Assembly (NCBI GenBank): GCA_002887195.1
Contig: PJAB01000127.1
Coordinates: 1 to 39,191, forward strand
Reading direction: 5' to 3'
DNA from: Chrysochromulina parva
Taxonomy: Eukaryota; Haptophyta; Prymnesiales; Chrysochromulinaceae
Length of the DNA stretch: 39,191 nucleotides
Below are positions 30,944 to 39,191 of the stretch, in pieces (position 1 is the stretch's first letter; every line of letters begins with the position of its first letter). Under the pieces are notes generated by a model. It saw only the letters and a list, made by a program, of their open reading frames with translations, was not told where the DNA came from and ran no database searches. Made by a program: the position numbers and the translations under genes.

Positions 30944-31190
30944 GCTGAAGAATGAAATCGTTACGAGGAGCTCGCATTTCGAGGATTGTCAGGCACCCAT
31001 AATCTGACCCGGAACAAAATCCTGGCGCTCGCTTCCTCCGCATCACGTCGCCCGCAAACGACACTAACTTCCCCCGAAACTACACACGACCTTTTTCTTC
31101 GGTTTCCTCTCACTCTCGTACTCGTGTTTGCTCGACGCACGCACGCGCCGCGCGCGACGCTCTGCGCGAAAGCCGTCCGGAAGCAGTTCC
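30944..31190. promoter_or_regulatory. Putative bidirectional promoter (PARP-finger / STPGR)
   Basis: 247 bp between divergent starts. Pyrimidine-rich strings (CTTTTTCTTCGGTTTCCTCT near 31092) are seen. Assigned from position only. Confidence 0.35.
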
Positions 31191-31781
31191 ATGGGGTATG
31201 ACTCCATGACATCCTCGCGCGAGCGTAAAATTCTGCTCGACGAGCCCGCTCCTGGACAGGACATGGTGTACGACGGAGCTGCGAACATGACGAGCATCGC
31301 ATATCTGATGGACAAACAAAAAGAGCGTCACGCAAATGGTTCCTCGTGGGTGACGCCGCAAAATTACAGCACTCCCTTCAAGAGCAAGACACCGCGGCCA
31401 TTTCAGCACGACAAATTTCCCATTACAGCACAGGCAAACAAATTTCCCATCCTGGGCCCGGGGCAGTACAACCTTCCCGTAGGGGAAAAGGAGAGCCAGC
31501 ACCTGTTCTCCGCCTCCGTCTCCTGGCAGTCGCGCGGGCGCGCGGGGCCGGTCGGCTTCCCCTTCGACGCGAGTCGGAGATCGTCGCAGTTCTCGAGCAC
31601 GCTTGGTCGCTTCGGGCTGGCGTCGCAGGAGCGCAGGCGTCGCACAGTCGACCCCCGGCCGGAGGACATTTTCCTTGTCAAGTCTGACTTTCGGAAGGCG
31701 GACGTGATTCGCAACGACTTCTGCAGCCAGCTCCAGATGCGCACGCTCAACTGGGACACCTTCTCGACGGGCGGACGATAG
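31191..31781 (+). CDS. STPGR (SHIPPO)-like flagellar protein
   Basis: 196 residues from MGYDSMTSSRERKILL. It contains the GPGQYNLP motif of sperm-tail PG-rich repeats, with looser copies around it (TPQNYSTPFKSKTPRPF; GPVGFPFDASRR). Proteins with these repeats line ciliary and flagellar microtubules, which fits a flagellated alga. An AAATTTCCCAT string is repeated within the gene around 31412 and 31440. An in-frame ATG upstream at 31128 begins an Arg-rich stretch (MLDARTRRARRSARKPSG) that looks untranslated. It diverges from the PARP-finger gene. Confidence 0.7.
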   Translation: MGYDSMTSSRERKILLDEPAPGQDMVYDGAANMTSIAYLMDKQKERHANGSSWVTPQNYSTPFKSKTPRPFQHDKFPITAQANKFPILGPGQYNLPVGEKESQHLFSASVSWQSRGRAGPVGFPFDASRRSSQFSSTLGRFGLASQERRRRTVDPRPEDIFLVKSDFRKADVIRNDFCSQLQMRTLNWDTFSTGGR

Positions 31782-32023
31782 GGCACCTAGCCCGGCTTCT
31801 GAGTGCGCGGTGCGTCCTCTTCAGTGGTGAGCTATGACACCTTCTCTTAACTCTGTACTCTCAAACGGCTAGGACAACGGCTCCCAGCCACGCCGTCTAC
31901 GACTGTGAATCATGCATCAACTCAGTGTCATGACGCGCCTGTGTCGTCAGCTTCATGTTGAGATCTTAAGTGAGTCTGTTTTGTATTCAGGGCTTAATTC
32001 AGGCTCGCTCGGCGCAATAAAAG

Positions 32024-33577
32024 CTACAACCTGCTTGTGAGATCCGAACCACTTACCGAACCACAACTTCCACAACCAGCAAGAGCAACCACCGCTGTGC
32101 CCCCCCGAACAGCTCCTGTGGGTTTCGTCAGTGCACCAGCGGGCGGCCGAGCCCGCGCCGTGAGCAAGGCCTGCTGCAGCTCGGAGGCCGCTCGCTTTCC
32201 CGACTCGAGAGCGGCAGACATGGTCATGCACGCGTCCTCGGTCGCCTCGCCACAGAAGCAGAGCAAGCCGTTCCACTCTGGCCGCCGGTAGAGGGCGCGG
32301 TCCTGCTCGTGCTCGTCAAACGAGGGCGATGAGTAACCACCGCCAACGTATGGCTCCTTGGACCAGTCCACTAGTCGAGAGGCCACGAGGAGTGCTCGGA
32401 GGCTCTCGAGCGACATGGCCGCCGGGAACGAGCGCGCGAGCTGCAGCAGCAGCAAGTCTGAGGCAGCAGCCTCGCCGAGCGCACCGAGCGCATCCGCATA
32501 TGTGCCCGTGGCGAAGCCAGACACGAACCATGAGCCGTCAGGTATGTTCTTGAACCACACCTCAGGCACGACACGGCCCGGCAGACCGGCGCTGATGATG
32601 GAATGAACACGCGGGTTCGCCGACGGGGCCGCCGCCCACGGAGGCTTCCGGAAGAGAAGCATGATCTTGCATGCATTACCCATCCGAATGCTGCGCAGCG
32701 CTCGCAGCTTGTCTGCAGGCAGAGCCGGCACGAACCGGATGCTTCCGCGCTGTAGCACGGTCACAGGTGCGGCCACGATGGATGCGGCAGCATGGTGCAC
32801 GCGTCCGTCGGCACACGTCACCCGCACACGCGCCGCGGCGTCGTTCTGATCTTCGAACACTTCGATAGACGTGACAACGGCGTTGCACCAGACTTGGCTC
32901 CCATGCGTCAGCGAATGGCACAGGGTCGAAAGCGACATGTGTGGGCTGCATACTCGGTAATCCCCGTCGCCGTCGACTCCCCACAACCGCTCGAGGCGCG
33001 CGACCTGGCGTAATGGCAGCTTGTCCATGGCCGTGCCCACGCCGACCGTGTTCGCGTATGAGGCCACCGCCAGCTCGACAAACTTGGGTGAAACGCCCTC
33101 GTCTACGAGATACTGCTGAAGGCTGCGCTGGTCGCTCAGCGGCAGCGAGTTGGGCTCCGAGAGCTCCTCGCACAACTTGTCGAGTGCATCATTGAGCCGC
33201 ACAAACCCAGCGTCTTGGCTATCGAAGTTGAAGCGCTCCCCATCAGCCGTGAAGAAGAGGCCGATGGAGCCATCTGGAGCGGGTTTCTCGTCCGGTCCAC
33301 CGTCACCGTGCGCAGTCGAAAAGACACGCTCGGTCTCCAAGCCGATGGCGTCTGCGAGCTTCTTGGAAGTCGACGTGTGCACATGGAAGAATTCGGCGCC
33401 CGCCTCTGCGAGCGTCGAGTTTGTCGAGTGACCGACACTGCACTGCTTGATACGCCCGCCGATTACGTCAGCCGCTTCGAGCACGAGCACACAGCGGCCA
33501 TAGCGCGTGAGATGGTGCGCGGCGGCCAGGCCCGCAAGGCCGCCGCCGACGACAATTATTGACTCGGGCGACGACAT
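32024..33577 (-). CDS. FAD-dependent amine oxidase
   Basis: 517 residues. The N-terminal dinucleotide-binding motif is IIVVGGGLAGLAAAHHL (8-24), followed by VLEAADVIGGRI, the classic flavin amine-oxidase pattern. Near the C-terminus WSKEPYVGGGYSSP and LLCFCGEATEDACMTMSAAL contact the flavin in monoamine and polyamine oxidases. The substrate is not clear; polyamines are plausible. A low-complexity tail of about 45 residues follows the domain. There is no signal peptide. It diverges from the YaaA-family gene with 132 bp between starts. Confidence 0.9.
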   Translation of the reverse strand: MSSPESIIVVGGGLAGLAAAHHLTRYGRCVLVLEAADVIGGRIKQCSVGHSTNSTLAEAGAEFFHVHTSTSKKLADAIGLETERVFSTAHGDGGPDEKPAPDGSIGLFFTADGERFNFDSQDAGFVRLNDALDKLCEELSEPNSLPLSDQRSLQQYLVDEGVSPKFVELAVASYANTVGVGTAMDKLPLRQVARLERLWGVDGDGDYRVCSPHMSLSTLCHSLTHGSQVWCNAVVTSIEVFEDQNDAAARVRVTCADGRVHHAAASIVAAPVTVLQRGSIRFVPALPADKLRALRSIRMGNACKIMLLFRKPPWAAAPSANPRVHSIISAGLPGRVVPEVWFKNIPDGSWFVSGFATGTYADALGALGEAAASDLLLLQLARSFPAAMSLESLRALLVASRLVDWSKEPYVGGGYSSPSFDEHEQDRALYRRPEWNGLLCFCGEATEDACMTMSAALESGKRAASELQQALLTARARPPAGALTKPTGAVRGGTAVVALAGCGSCGSVSGSDLTSRL

Positions 33578-33709
33578 GCTCTTCGATCTTTCTTGCGGAG
33601 ATCAGAGGTGCCGAGGGACGCCGGGGGGAGAGGCTTCGTGTGGGTGTGAAATCGAGCTGCGGAATCAGGATCGGATCTATTCTTCGCGGCACTGTCCCGG
33701 CCGTGAGCC
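33578..33709. promoter_or_regulatory. Putative bidirectional promoter (amine oxidase / YaaA family)
   Basis: 132 bp separate the two divergent ATGs. No specific element is recognised; assigned from position only. Confidence 0.4.
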
Positions 33710-34576
33710 ATGCGGCCGCTCCTATTACTCAGCCCGGCCAAGACGCTCAATTTCGAAAGCGCGCTCACGCCCTTTATCGCGGCGTTGTCTGCAACAGAGC
33801 CTCGTTTCCTCTCTCGCGCCAATGATCTCTCCAATTTGCTGGCAGCTATGCCCAAAGCACAGCTCAAGTCGCTCATGAGTCTGAGCGATTCGCTCGCCGC
33901 ACTCAACCATGCGAGGTACTCGGCGTTCGCTGAACAGGAGGCACGGATCGCCATCGGCGCCTTCGAAGGGGCGGCGTACAAGGGCATGGATGCGCCGACG
34001 CTCAAAGCTGATGATCTTGAGTACCTGTGCGCCTCACTGCGCATCCTTTGCGGCCAATACGGAGTGCTGGTGCCGACGGACGAGATTCGGCCCTATCGGC
34101 TCGAGATGAGCACCAGACTGGCCGTTGGTGAGAACCCCAACCTCTACAAGTACTGGTCGGACGACATCACCGCGAGCCTGTGCAGCGAAGTTCTTGACCC
34201 CGAGCGCAAGGTCACCTTCGTGCTGAATGTGGCATCGCAGGAGTACGCCAAAGCAGTCGACTTGAAACGGCTCGCTCAGGCCGGTGCTCAGGTGATCACG
34301 GCCGTCTTCCCTGGGCCCGCCGTCCACGCAAAGACCGCCCGCGGCGAGATGGTGCGCTTCTGCGCACAGCGGCGCGTGACGAAACCCGGGGAGCTCACGG
34401 CCTTCACCGGCACAAGAGGTGAGTGGGCGTTCGTGCCCTCGGCAAGCTCGGAGACGGAGCTGGTGTTCCATCGTTCGGCGGCAGGCAAGGGCAAGGGCAA
34501 AGGGAAGGCGGACGATGAGGAGGACGAGGATGAGTCGCAACCGAGCAAGCCGAGCAAGCGCGCTCGGAACAAATGA
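33710..34576 (+). CDS. YaaA-family (DUF328/UPF0246) protein with nuclear-type tail
   Basis: 288 residues. The YaaA fold shows as LLLLSPAKTLNF (4-15), SDSLAALNHARYSAF, GAAYKGMDAPTL, YRLEMSTRLAVG, NLYKYWSDDIT, and FVLNVASQEYAKAV. Bacterial YaaA lowers free iron under peroxide stress and has been described as DNA-binding. The last 35 residues (Gly/Lys repeats, an acidic run, then KPSKRARNK) are absent from bacterial YaaA and resemble a nuclear-localisation tail. A nuclear role in oxidative stress is inference. The gene faces away from an amine oxidase, a hydrogen peroxide producer, but that may be coincidence. Confidence 0.9.
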   Translation: MRPLLLLSPAKTLNFESALTPFIAALSATEPRFLSRANDLSNLLAAMPKAQLKSLMSLSDSLAALNHARYSAFAEQEARIAIGAFEGAAYKGMDAPTLKADDLEYLCASLRILCGQYGVLVPTDEIRPYRLEMSTRLAVGENPNLYKYWSDDITASLCSEVLDPERKVTFVLNVASQEYAKAVDLKRLAQAGAQVITAVFPGPAVHAKTARGEMVRFCAQRRVTKPGELTAFTGTRGEWAFVPSASSETELVFHRSAAGKGKGKGKADDEEDEDESQPSKPSKRARNK

Positions 34577-35113
34577 GGCTGAGCCGGTGCCGCGGTGGGC
34601 CCATGTTCTTGTGTGTGTGAAGTTTAAACAGGTCCACACAATACAGCGGCGCTCATTTGTGCGTGACGCGTGAGGCGATGTCCGCATCGCACCGGAGAGC
34701 CTGTGCAACTGTGGGTCAATTGAGTGCTGTGGGGTTGCGGTGTCGAATCACATCCGCGGGCAGACATCAGTAGAGGTGTCTCTTCCGCGCTCTTGGTGTC
34801 CCGACGCGGGATATTTCCGCTTTCCCTAGTATGATTCATTGGCGGAGTCCCATTTCCTAATTTGGGATGCGCGGTTTCAAAAGCGCTGGCCTGCCTCCAC
34901 CTCGTCATCAACCGAAATGATACATGCAAGGCGCGAATCACCAGTTTCAGGAGACTCTCCTTGAGTCAGAGCATCTAGCCATTGTGATCTTATTCCTGTG
35001 AAGTCAGTCTACTCCCAACTTTGGCAACTGCCCACAAACTTGCCCCACTCAAGAACCCCTGGGAGAGAAAAGGAATTGTCAGTATCGCCTCTGGCCAACG
35101 CACCCGCGCGGAC
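34577..35113. other. Intergenic upstream of FkbM-like gene
   Basis: 537 bp, lower GC than its neighbours. The frame of the next gene is open from 35021 without an ATG, so part of this region may be a 5' UTR or a missed exon. Nothing else is recognised. Confidence 0.45.
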
Positions 35114-36199
35114 ATGACAAAGGCCGAAGGGAGATGGCTTCGATACACACCGCCGTGGCCCGGGACGCCCTTCTCGCTGTGGTGCCCTGACTCGCAGGCG
35201 AAATGCCAATTGCTGACTGGAATTGAGTGCTTTGAGCCTGAGCAAGACACGTTCGAGGTCCTCTCGTCGCTGCTGTTGCACTGCGATAACTGCACGTACG
35301 TCGACATCGGATGCAACATGGGAATTTTCGCGGCGTACGCAGCCAGCTTAGGAGCGGCAGTGCGCTGCTTCGAGCCCCAAAGTACATGGACCACGGCGCT
35401 GCAGAAAACTGCGGCCTCGTTCCCGCGGTTTGAAGCGCAACAGGCAGCAGTGTTTCCTTTTGTCACTCCAAACAACGAGAAGTCGGTAACGTTGAGTACT
35501 TACAATGCTTACCGCCCTTGCGAGATTGGCCGGCAGCCTATGAGCAACGATTCAGTAACGGTGCCTCGCGTGTCGCTCGACCGCGACATTCTGGAGGGAC
35601 GACATGTGAGCCTTCTGAAGATTGACATTGACTCCATCGAAGGGGCGCTGCTGCATACAGCAACGAACATGCTCGAAGCCCGCAAGACGGAGATTGACTC
35701 GATACTCGTTGAGCTTGGATGTTTCCACTTTAGAACGGAATTGGATCCTTCGCCCAAAGATCGGCCTGGGTGCGTCTTTGCTGCTGTGGGCCCCTCGAGC
35801 GGACAGCAGCATCCGCGCGGCGGCGACGTGCACGATTTGTGGCGTCTCCAACGACTTGGGTATGACGTGTACCGGCTGCGCACTCACACGCACCAGGAAA
35901 TCTTCGACTGGCGAGGCACCGATCTCAATCGTAACCACTCATCGCTGCACCCGCTCTATGTACCCATGAGGCACGTTCGCGCCATGAAGAAGGTCGACTA
36001 CCTTCCGATGCAGGCTGACAGCAAATTGTACGACCAGCTCATTGGAAGGATGCAATCCGTCCTGATCACGCGCGTGCGCCTGGCTGAGGTGACCAAGGCA
36101 CAGACCAAGGACTTGGAACTGGCCCACGTCGCGGGCGCTCTTGCGAAACTCAACGAAGGCAATCCAGCTGTCAGTGGAAGAACATGCTGCTCGGAATAA
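35114..36199 (+). CDS. FkbM-type SAM-dependent methyltransferase
   Basis: 361 residues from the ATG at 35114. The SAM-binding motif I is YVDIGCNMGIFAAYAASLG (DIGCNMG at 64-70). VRCFEPQSTWTTAL is motif II, and LLKIDIDSIEGALL is the acidic motif typical of the FkbM family. FkbM proteins often O-methylate glycans or small molecules. The frame extends upstream 31 codons to 35021 without an ATG, so the N-terminus, perhaps a signal anchor on an upstream exon, may be missing. It faces the next gene, also a methyltransferase-fold protein. Confidence 0.8.
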   Translation: MTKAEGRWLRYTPPWPGTPFSLWCPDSQAKCQLLTGIECFEPEQDTFEVLSSLLLHCDNCTYVDIGCNMGIFAAYAASLGAAVRCFEPQSTWTTALQKTAASFPRFEAQQAAVFPFVTPNNEKSVTLSTYNAYRPCEIGRQPMSNDSVTVPRVSLDRDILEGRHVSLLKIDIDSIEGALLHTATNMLEARKTEIDSILVELGCFHFRTELDPSPKDRPGCVFAAVGPSSGQQHPRGGDVHDLWRLQRLGYDVYRLRTHTHQEIFDWRGTDLNRNHSSLHPLYVPMRHVRAMKKVDYLPMQADSKLYDQLIGRMQSVLITRVRLAEVTKAQTKDLELAHVAGALAKLNEGNPAVSGRTCCSE

Positions 36200-36626
36200 G
36201 GGCCCGGGGCGAACGTTCTCCGGACGCACGGCGCGCGAAAGAGCTGGGGACTCTACTTGACGTAGGATCTCTCTGTGAGTCTATGAGGACGAAAAAGCTC
36301 TGCAAGCTCCGTAGCGACGAAAGCGGCTTAAAAAGCGCAGTCGACTTATAACTCGATGCCATGCGAGCAACGACGAGCCCCGACCGCTATAAAACGACCG
36401 CGCCAAGACGCCATCGCAGAAAATGCGTGCTGTCCCCATCTTGATCGGATTCATCTGATGCGCATCGTGGGCAATCCCCGAAATTTTGCGATTGCGGATT
36501 TCGGATTTGGCCCGTGGGTCGTACGATGGCGCTGTAGTGGCGTTGCGCCAAGCGCCATGAGTCGCGCGCCAACAGGATTAGAGTGGCAGAGGGCTTTCAA
36601 ACCTTCAATCCGTGCGATTCTAGAGT
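36200..36626. other. Intergenic between convergent methyltransferase-fold genes
   Basis: 427 bp. A TATA-like GCTATAAAACG lies at 36388. Only an 11-codon frame follows it, so it is not a supported promoter. No gene recognised. Confidence 0.45.
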
Positions 36627-37784
36627 CTAGTTTGATGGTGTGAGGTCCAATTTCACGCCAGCGCCACTGTTACGCCGCGGGTCGTCTCGCTCTCTCGTTG
36701 GTTTCAGTTTGGCTGGAGAGGCACCGCCGGAACTTCTCCTGTCGCAACGGCCGGTCTCGACGGGCAAAATGCCCTGATAGCCATTTGCGGCCACGTGCCC
36801 AGGGTAATAGAGCTCATTGGCGGGAGCGTCCTTCAAGGATTTGGTATGCACGTAGCCGAAGTTCGCATAGCCGCGATTCTCGGTCCAGGCTGAACGAAGG
36901 TTGTGTGCATGCTGCTCCACGAAGACCTTCGCAGCATCTTGGTCGAGCAATGCATAGGGAGCGTCCGGTCGGTGTCGCCCGCCGGTCCACAGAGGGGGCA
37001 TCTCTGCATAGACGTCAATGACCTTTCCAAACGAGTGCGCTACCTTCTGGAGCTGCTCCTCAGAGACGTTGAAGACTCCCTTTTTGAAGCGCCCCCAATC
37101 GGCCACGATCCCACGAAAGTCGTCCCACTTCAAAGTTCCATGAGAAGGCACAGTGAGAGAGCCGTTGAATGCGGCGCAAGCACCCTTGGCGGAAAAGTGG
37201 TCGCTATCACTCCTCTCAGGCATCGAGTTGTCGTCGAAGAGCAGGTGGCGGAAGCCACGTGCATGCGCCTCGAGCATTCTCCGATATCCGCTCTGGTGAT
37301 CGTCAAAGAAGATGAGCGTTTGACTACGGTCGATACGCTTCACGCACGACCAGTCAATGGCTGCAAAATCTCGAAAGTGTACATCACTGAAGTAGAGAGA
37401 ATCGGTGTGATTGTCAATGTAGAGATGTGGCGTGGCTGGAGACACAACGATAAGCTGCGCATTCGGAGCTGCTTGGCGGAGCATCCATGTCCCAAGGCCA
37501 TTGTAAGCGCCCGATTCAATGATGTGCTTCGGCTTGAGAGCCCGAACGAGCATCCATAAATAAAACTGGTTGAAGAACCCAGTGCCCCCCATGTTGAACT
37601 GGAATGGGGAACCCGATTGATTCCCAAGTGGTCTCTTCTCGTAAACGTTCGCCATGAACTCAGGCAGATCTCGCATGAACTCTGCGCGGGAAATTGGCGG
37701 TATGCCGATGCCATTCTGGCAGCGGCCTGCTGCAATATTTCTATGCAGATATTGGCTTTCACGATGTTCTCTGGTCTTGGTCAT
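36627..37784 (-). CDS. Class I SAM-dependent methyltransferase-like protein (Methyltransf_24 / cephalosporin hydroxylase type)
   Basis: 385 residues from the ATG at 37784. The core is HIIESGAYNGLGTWMLRQAA (motif I, ESGAYNGLGT at 90-99), then LIVVSPATPHLY, DRSQTLIFFDDHQSGYRRML and FRHLLFDDNSMP. The DDH and DDN acidic motifs are typical of this group, which often modifies sugars or secondary metabolites. The N-terminal leader (MTKTREHRESQYLHR) is not a clear signal peptide. The C-terminus is basic. A start further in, at 37676, is possible. Confidence 0.75.
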   Translation of the reverse strand: MTKTREHRESQYLHRNIAAGRCQNGIGIPPISRAEFMRDLPEFMANVYEKRPLGNQSGSPFQFNMGGTGFFNQFYLWMLVRALKPKHIIESGAYNGLGTWMLRQAAPNAQLIVVSPATPHLYIDNHTDSLYFSDVHFRDFAAIDWSCVKRIDRSQTLIFFDDHQSGYRRMLEAHARGFRHLLFDDNSMPERSDSDHFSAKGACAAFNGSLTVPSHGTLKWDDFRGIVADWGRFKKGVFNVSEEQLQKVAHSFGKVIDVYAEMPPLWTGGRHRPDAPYALLDQDAAKVFVEQHAHNLRSAWTENRGYANFGYVHTKSLKDAPANELYYPGHVAANGYQGILPVETGRCDRRSSGGASPAKLKPTRERDDPRRNSGAGVKLDLTPSN

Positions 37785-37985
37785 TCGCAAATAATATCAG
37801 CGCAGCCGCCTGCTCTCAGGAGGAGCGCGACGGCGGCCGCGGAGCCCCGGAGGCAGCGAAGCTGGGATTGTGAAGTGTGAAATTTCGGTGTGAAAGAGCG
37901 CTACGTGAGAAACTAGGGTTCATCTGCAGCGAAATGCGCAATTATGACGAACGCTCGCTCTGTGCTCTCACTCTGGGGGAAGAAG

Positions 37986-38096
37986 GGGATCAGGGACTGT
38001 GCAACGTTCCCTGATCCCATGGGATTGTCTCATATCCTGATCAGGGATTGTCTCAGGATGTCAGGAACATGGACGGGAGCTCAGGGAACGTTGCAC
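37986..38096. repeat. Nested inverted-repeat element at the end of the SDR gene
   Basis: Two competing stems are visible. GGGATCAGGGA (37986-37996) pairs with TCCCTGATCCC (38008-38018). GTGCAACGTTCCCTGA (37999-38014) pairs perfectly with TCAGGGAACGTTGCAC (38081-38096). Inside are the direct repeat GGGATTGTCTCA (38021 and 38044) and the palindrome CCTGATCAGG (38036-38045). The right arm overlaps the last codons of the SDR gene. It may be a small nonautonomous mobile element or a 3' processing hairpin. Confidence 0.85.
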
Positions 38097-38870
38097 GGGT
38101 CGCCGTCCCATCTGCTGCCAAGGGTAGCGCGCCTCATCGAGCAGAGCGTGAAGGTCGGTCGGCGGTTCTCCTATCTCGCTGCACAGATCGAGCCGAAGCG
38201 CTGAGGTCTCGTATGAGAGCGCCGCCTCGAGCACGGCCGCCACGTCAGCCCGCGAGATGAGCGGCGGGCTTGTCTCAAGGAGAGTGTCGTCGTGGCCCAC
38301 GAGGAGCTTCATTGAGCCGCCCGCCGTGTCGAGCAGCCCGCAAGGCTTGACGATGGCAAACGGTACGCCCGAGGCTCCAAGGAACGCCTCGGCCTGAAGC
38401 TTGTAGAAGAGCACCAAGTCGGGGCTGTTTGGCTCGGTAGTACCCATACTTGACAGGAGAACGAGTCGCAGGCCGCTGATCCCACGGACCGCCACGTTGG
38501 CCGGTTGCGCGAGCGCCGCGAGTGTGTTTTGGACTCCATGAAACTCGACGGCCTCAATCTCCTCGGGAGTATCGGAGCCGTTGCCGCTGACGCCCGCGCA
38601 AATGGCTACGGCAGACACCCCGAGTGCAGCGTGATTGAGCGCGGCCGTATCGTTGACGTCGCCAACGTAGATGCCTTCGGATTCGTCACACTTCGAACAC
38701 TTCAGGTACTCGGCCGCCTTTTCTGCCGAGCGCACAAAAGCTCGCACATTGACTCTGTGCGCCTTCAGGGAGTTGAAGAGCAGCGATCCCGTGCGGCCAG
38801 TCGCGCCTGTGATTAGCACTGTCGCGTTCTGCTCGTCGGCTATTGCGACAACAAAGAGAAGAGCCCACAT
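38061..38870 (-). CDS. Atypical SDR, NAD(P)-binding protein with signal peptide
   Basis: 269 residues. MWALLFVVAIA is a short signal peptide. The Rossmann motif GATGRTG (22-28) follows, then VNVRAFVRS, YVGDVNDTAAL, VAICAG, LVLLSSMGT, and FYKLQAEAFL in the YxxxK position region. This matches atypical SDRs of the NAD(P)H-binding/NmrA-like type, often found in plastids of algae and plants. The last residues (VQRSLSSRPCS) are encoded by the right arm of an inverted-repeat element, so the natural end of the protein may be near YPWQQM. Substrate unknown. Confidence 0.85.
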   Translation of the reverse strand: MWALLFVVAIADEQNATVLITGATGRTGSLLFNSLKAHRVNVRAFVRSAEKAAEYLKCSKCDESEGIYVGDVNDTAALNHAALGVSAVAICAGVSGNGSDTPEEIEAVEFHGVQNTLAALAQPANVAVRGISGLRLVLLSSMGTTEPNSPDLVLFYKLQAEAFLGASGVPFAIVKPCGLLDTAGGSMKLLVGHDDTLLETSPPLISRADVAAVLEAALSYETSALRLDLCSEIGEPPTDLHALLDEARYPWQQMGRRPVQRSLSSRPCS

Positions 38871-39191
38871 GTTCTGCCAAACACGAAAAGTCGCGATGAA
38901 TCCTTCATCAGAGGGCGCATCCCAGGCCGCGAGCTCTCGCGGCAGGTGAATCGTCTACCGGTAAAAAGACACCGGGGGGAGCCGGGACACTCACGGGACA
39001 GACACACGAACCGCACAAACCGAACCCCCTCAAAACCAACCCACCCACCGACTCGCGCGCGCCAGACCACGCACCCAAACCGCGCCAGTCCACACCCAAA
39101 CCCCGGGACGCACGCGTCGCCACAAACCGCACCACACACCCCATCAAGCGAGGTGGTGGTGACGGACATGGCGACGGCGCCCAGACGAGGG
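38871..39191. other. Right window end: shared repeat and A/C-rich strand
   Basis: 38956-39001 repeats the unit seen at 471-560 in the same orientation. From 39002 to about 39140 the plus strand is almost only A and C (for example ACCAACCCACCCACCGAC), with few G or T. No credible gene; frames on the minus strand are low-complexity Gly/Val/Arg. Confidence 0.6.
38956..39001 (+). repeat. Copy of the left-end repeat
   Basis: Matches 471-508 and 512-560 almost base for base (TACCGGTAAAAAGACACCGG and following), in direct orientation. Confidence 0.85.

Noticed and set aside
36388..36480. TATA box with a small gene
   Set aside because: Only an 11-codon frame follows, and the region is between two gene ends.

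Overview
The window reads as nuclear DNA of a compact, GC-rich unicellular alga with a plastid of secondary origin. A haptophyte is my best guess; a pelagophyte or dinoflagellate cannot be excluded by eye. The grounds are: Ala/Pro/Arg-rich proteins; about nineteen genes on both strands in 39 kb; few, short GT-AG introns; plastid-type proteins (trigger factor, chaperonin-60) that start with a secretory signal peptide; a flagellar STPGR-type protein; and eukaryote-specific domains (RING, PARP-type zinc finger, C2, PP2C, DUF1664, DEK_C). No operons, rRNA, convincing tRNA, phage, transposase or CRISPR were seen.

Layout. 1-560: tandem, partly inverted repeats. 561-2224: no solid gene; one possible decayed gene on the minus strand. 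2225-10391 (+): argininosuccinate lyase with an added C-terminal tail, an alpha/beta hydrolase, and a 1380-residue ankyrin/DEK_C/FG-repeat protein. 11462-13693 (-): a PDZ-like protein and an unknown signal-peptide protein. 13864-15852 (+): trigger factor in three exons. 16740-17594 (-) and 17776-19848 (+): a divergent pair, DUF1664 protein and C2-PP2C phosphatase. 20943-22022 (-): a 49-residue-repeat protein. 22724-25399 (-) and 25535-27505 (+): a large unknown protein diverging from chaperonin-60. 28049-29320 (-): RING E3. 30005-30943 (-) and 31191-31781 (+): PARP-finger protein diverging from the STPGR protein. 32024-33577 (-) and 33710-34576 (+): FAD amine oxidase diverging from a YaaA-family protein. 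35114-36199 (+) and 36627-37784 (-): two convergent methyltransferase-fold proteins. 38061-38870 (-): NAD(P)-binding SDR. 38871-39191: repeat-bearing end.

The genes do not form one pathway; this is ordinary mixed housekeeping gene order. Two products act in plastid protein folding (trigger factor, chaperonin-60). The chromatin/DNA-facing proteins (PARP finger, YaaA with a nuclear-type tail, DEK_C/FG protein) are scattered. Several genes are arranged head to head with 130-250 bp between starts, which suggests shared bidirectional promoters.

The most striking signal is in the introns. Trigger factor intron 1 and the chaperonin-60 intron are each built from tandem copies of the start of the following exon, and both splice junctions sit at an AGGT. 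That is what intron birth by tandem duplication predicts. The two introns, in unrelated genes, also share the 12-mer CTCCCTCATCAG. Other points of interest are a nested hairpin element at the end of the SDR gene, the C2-PP2C fusion, the ankyrin/DEK_C/FG architecture, and a repeat shared by both window ends.
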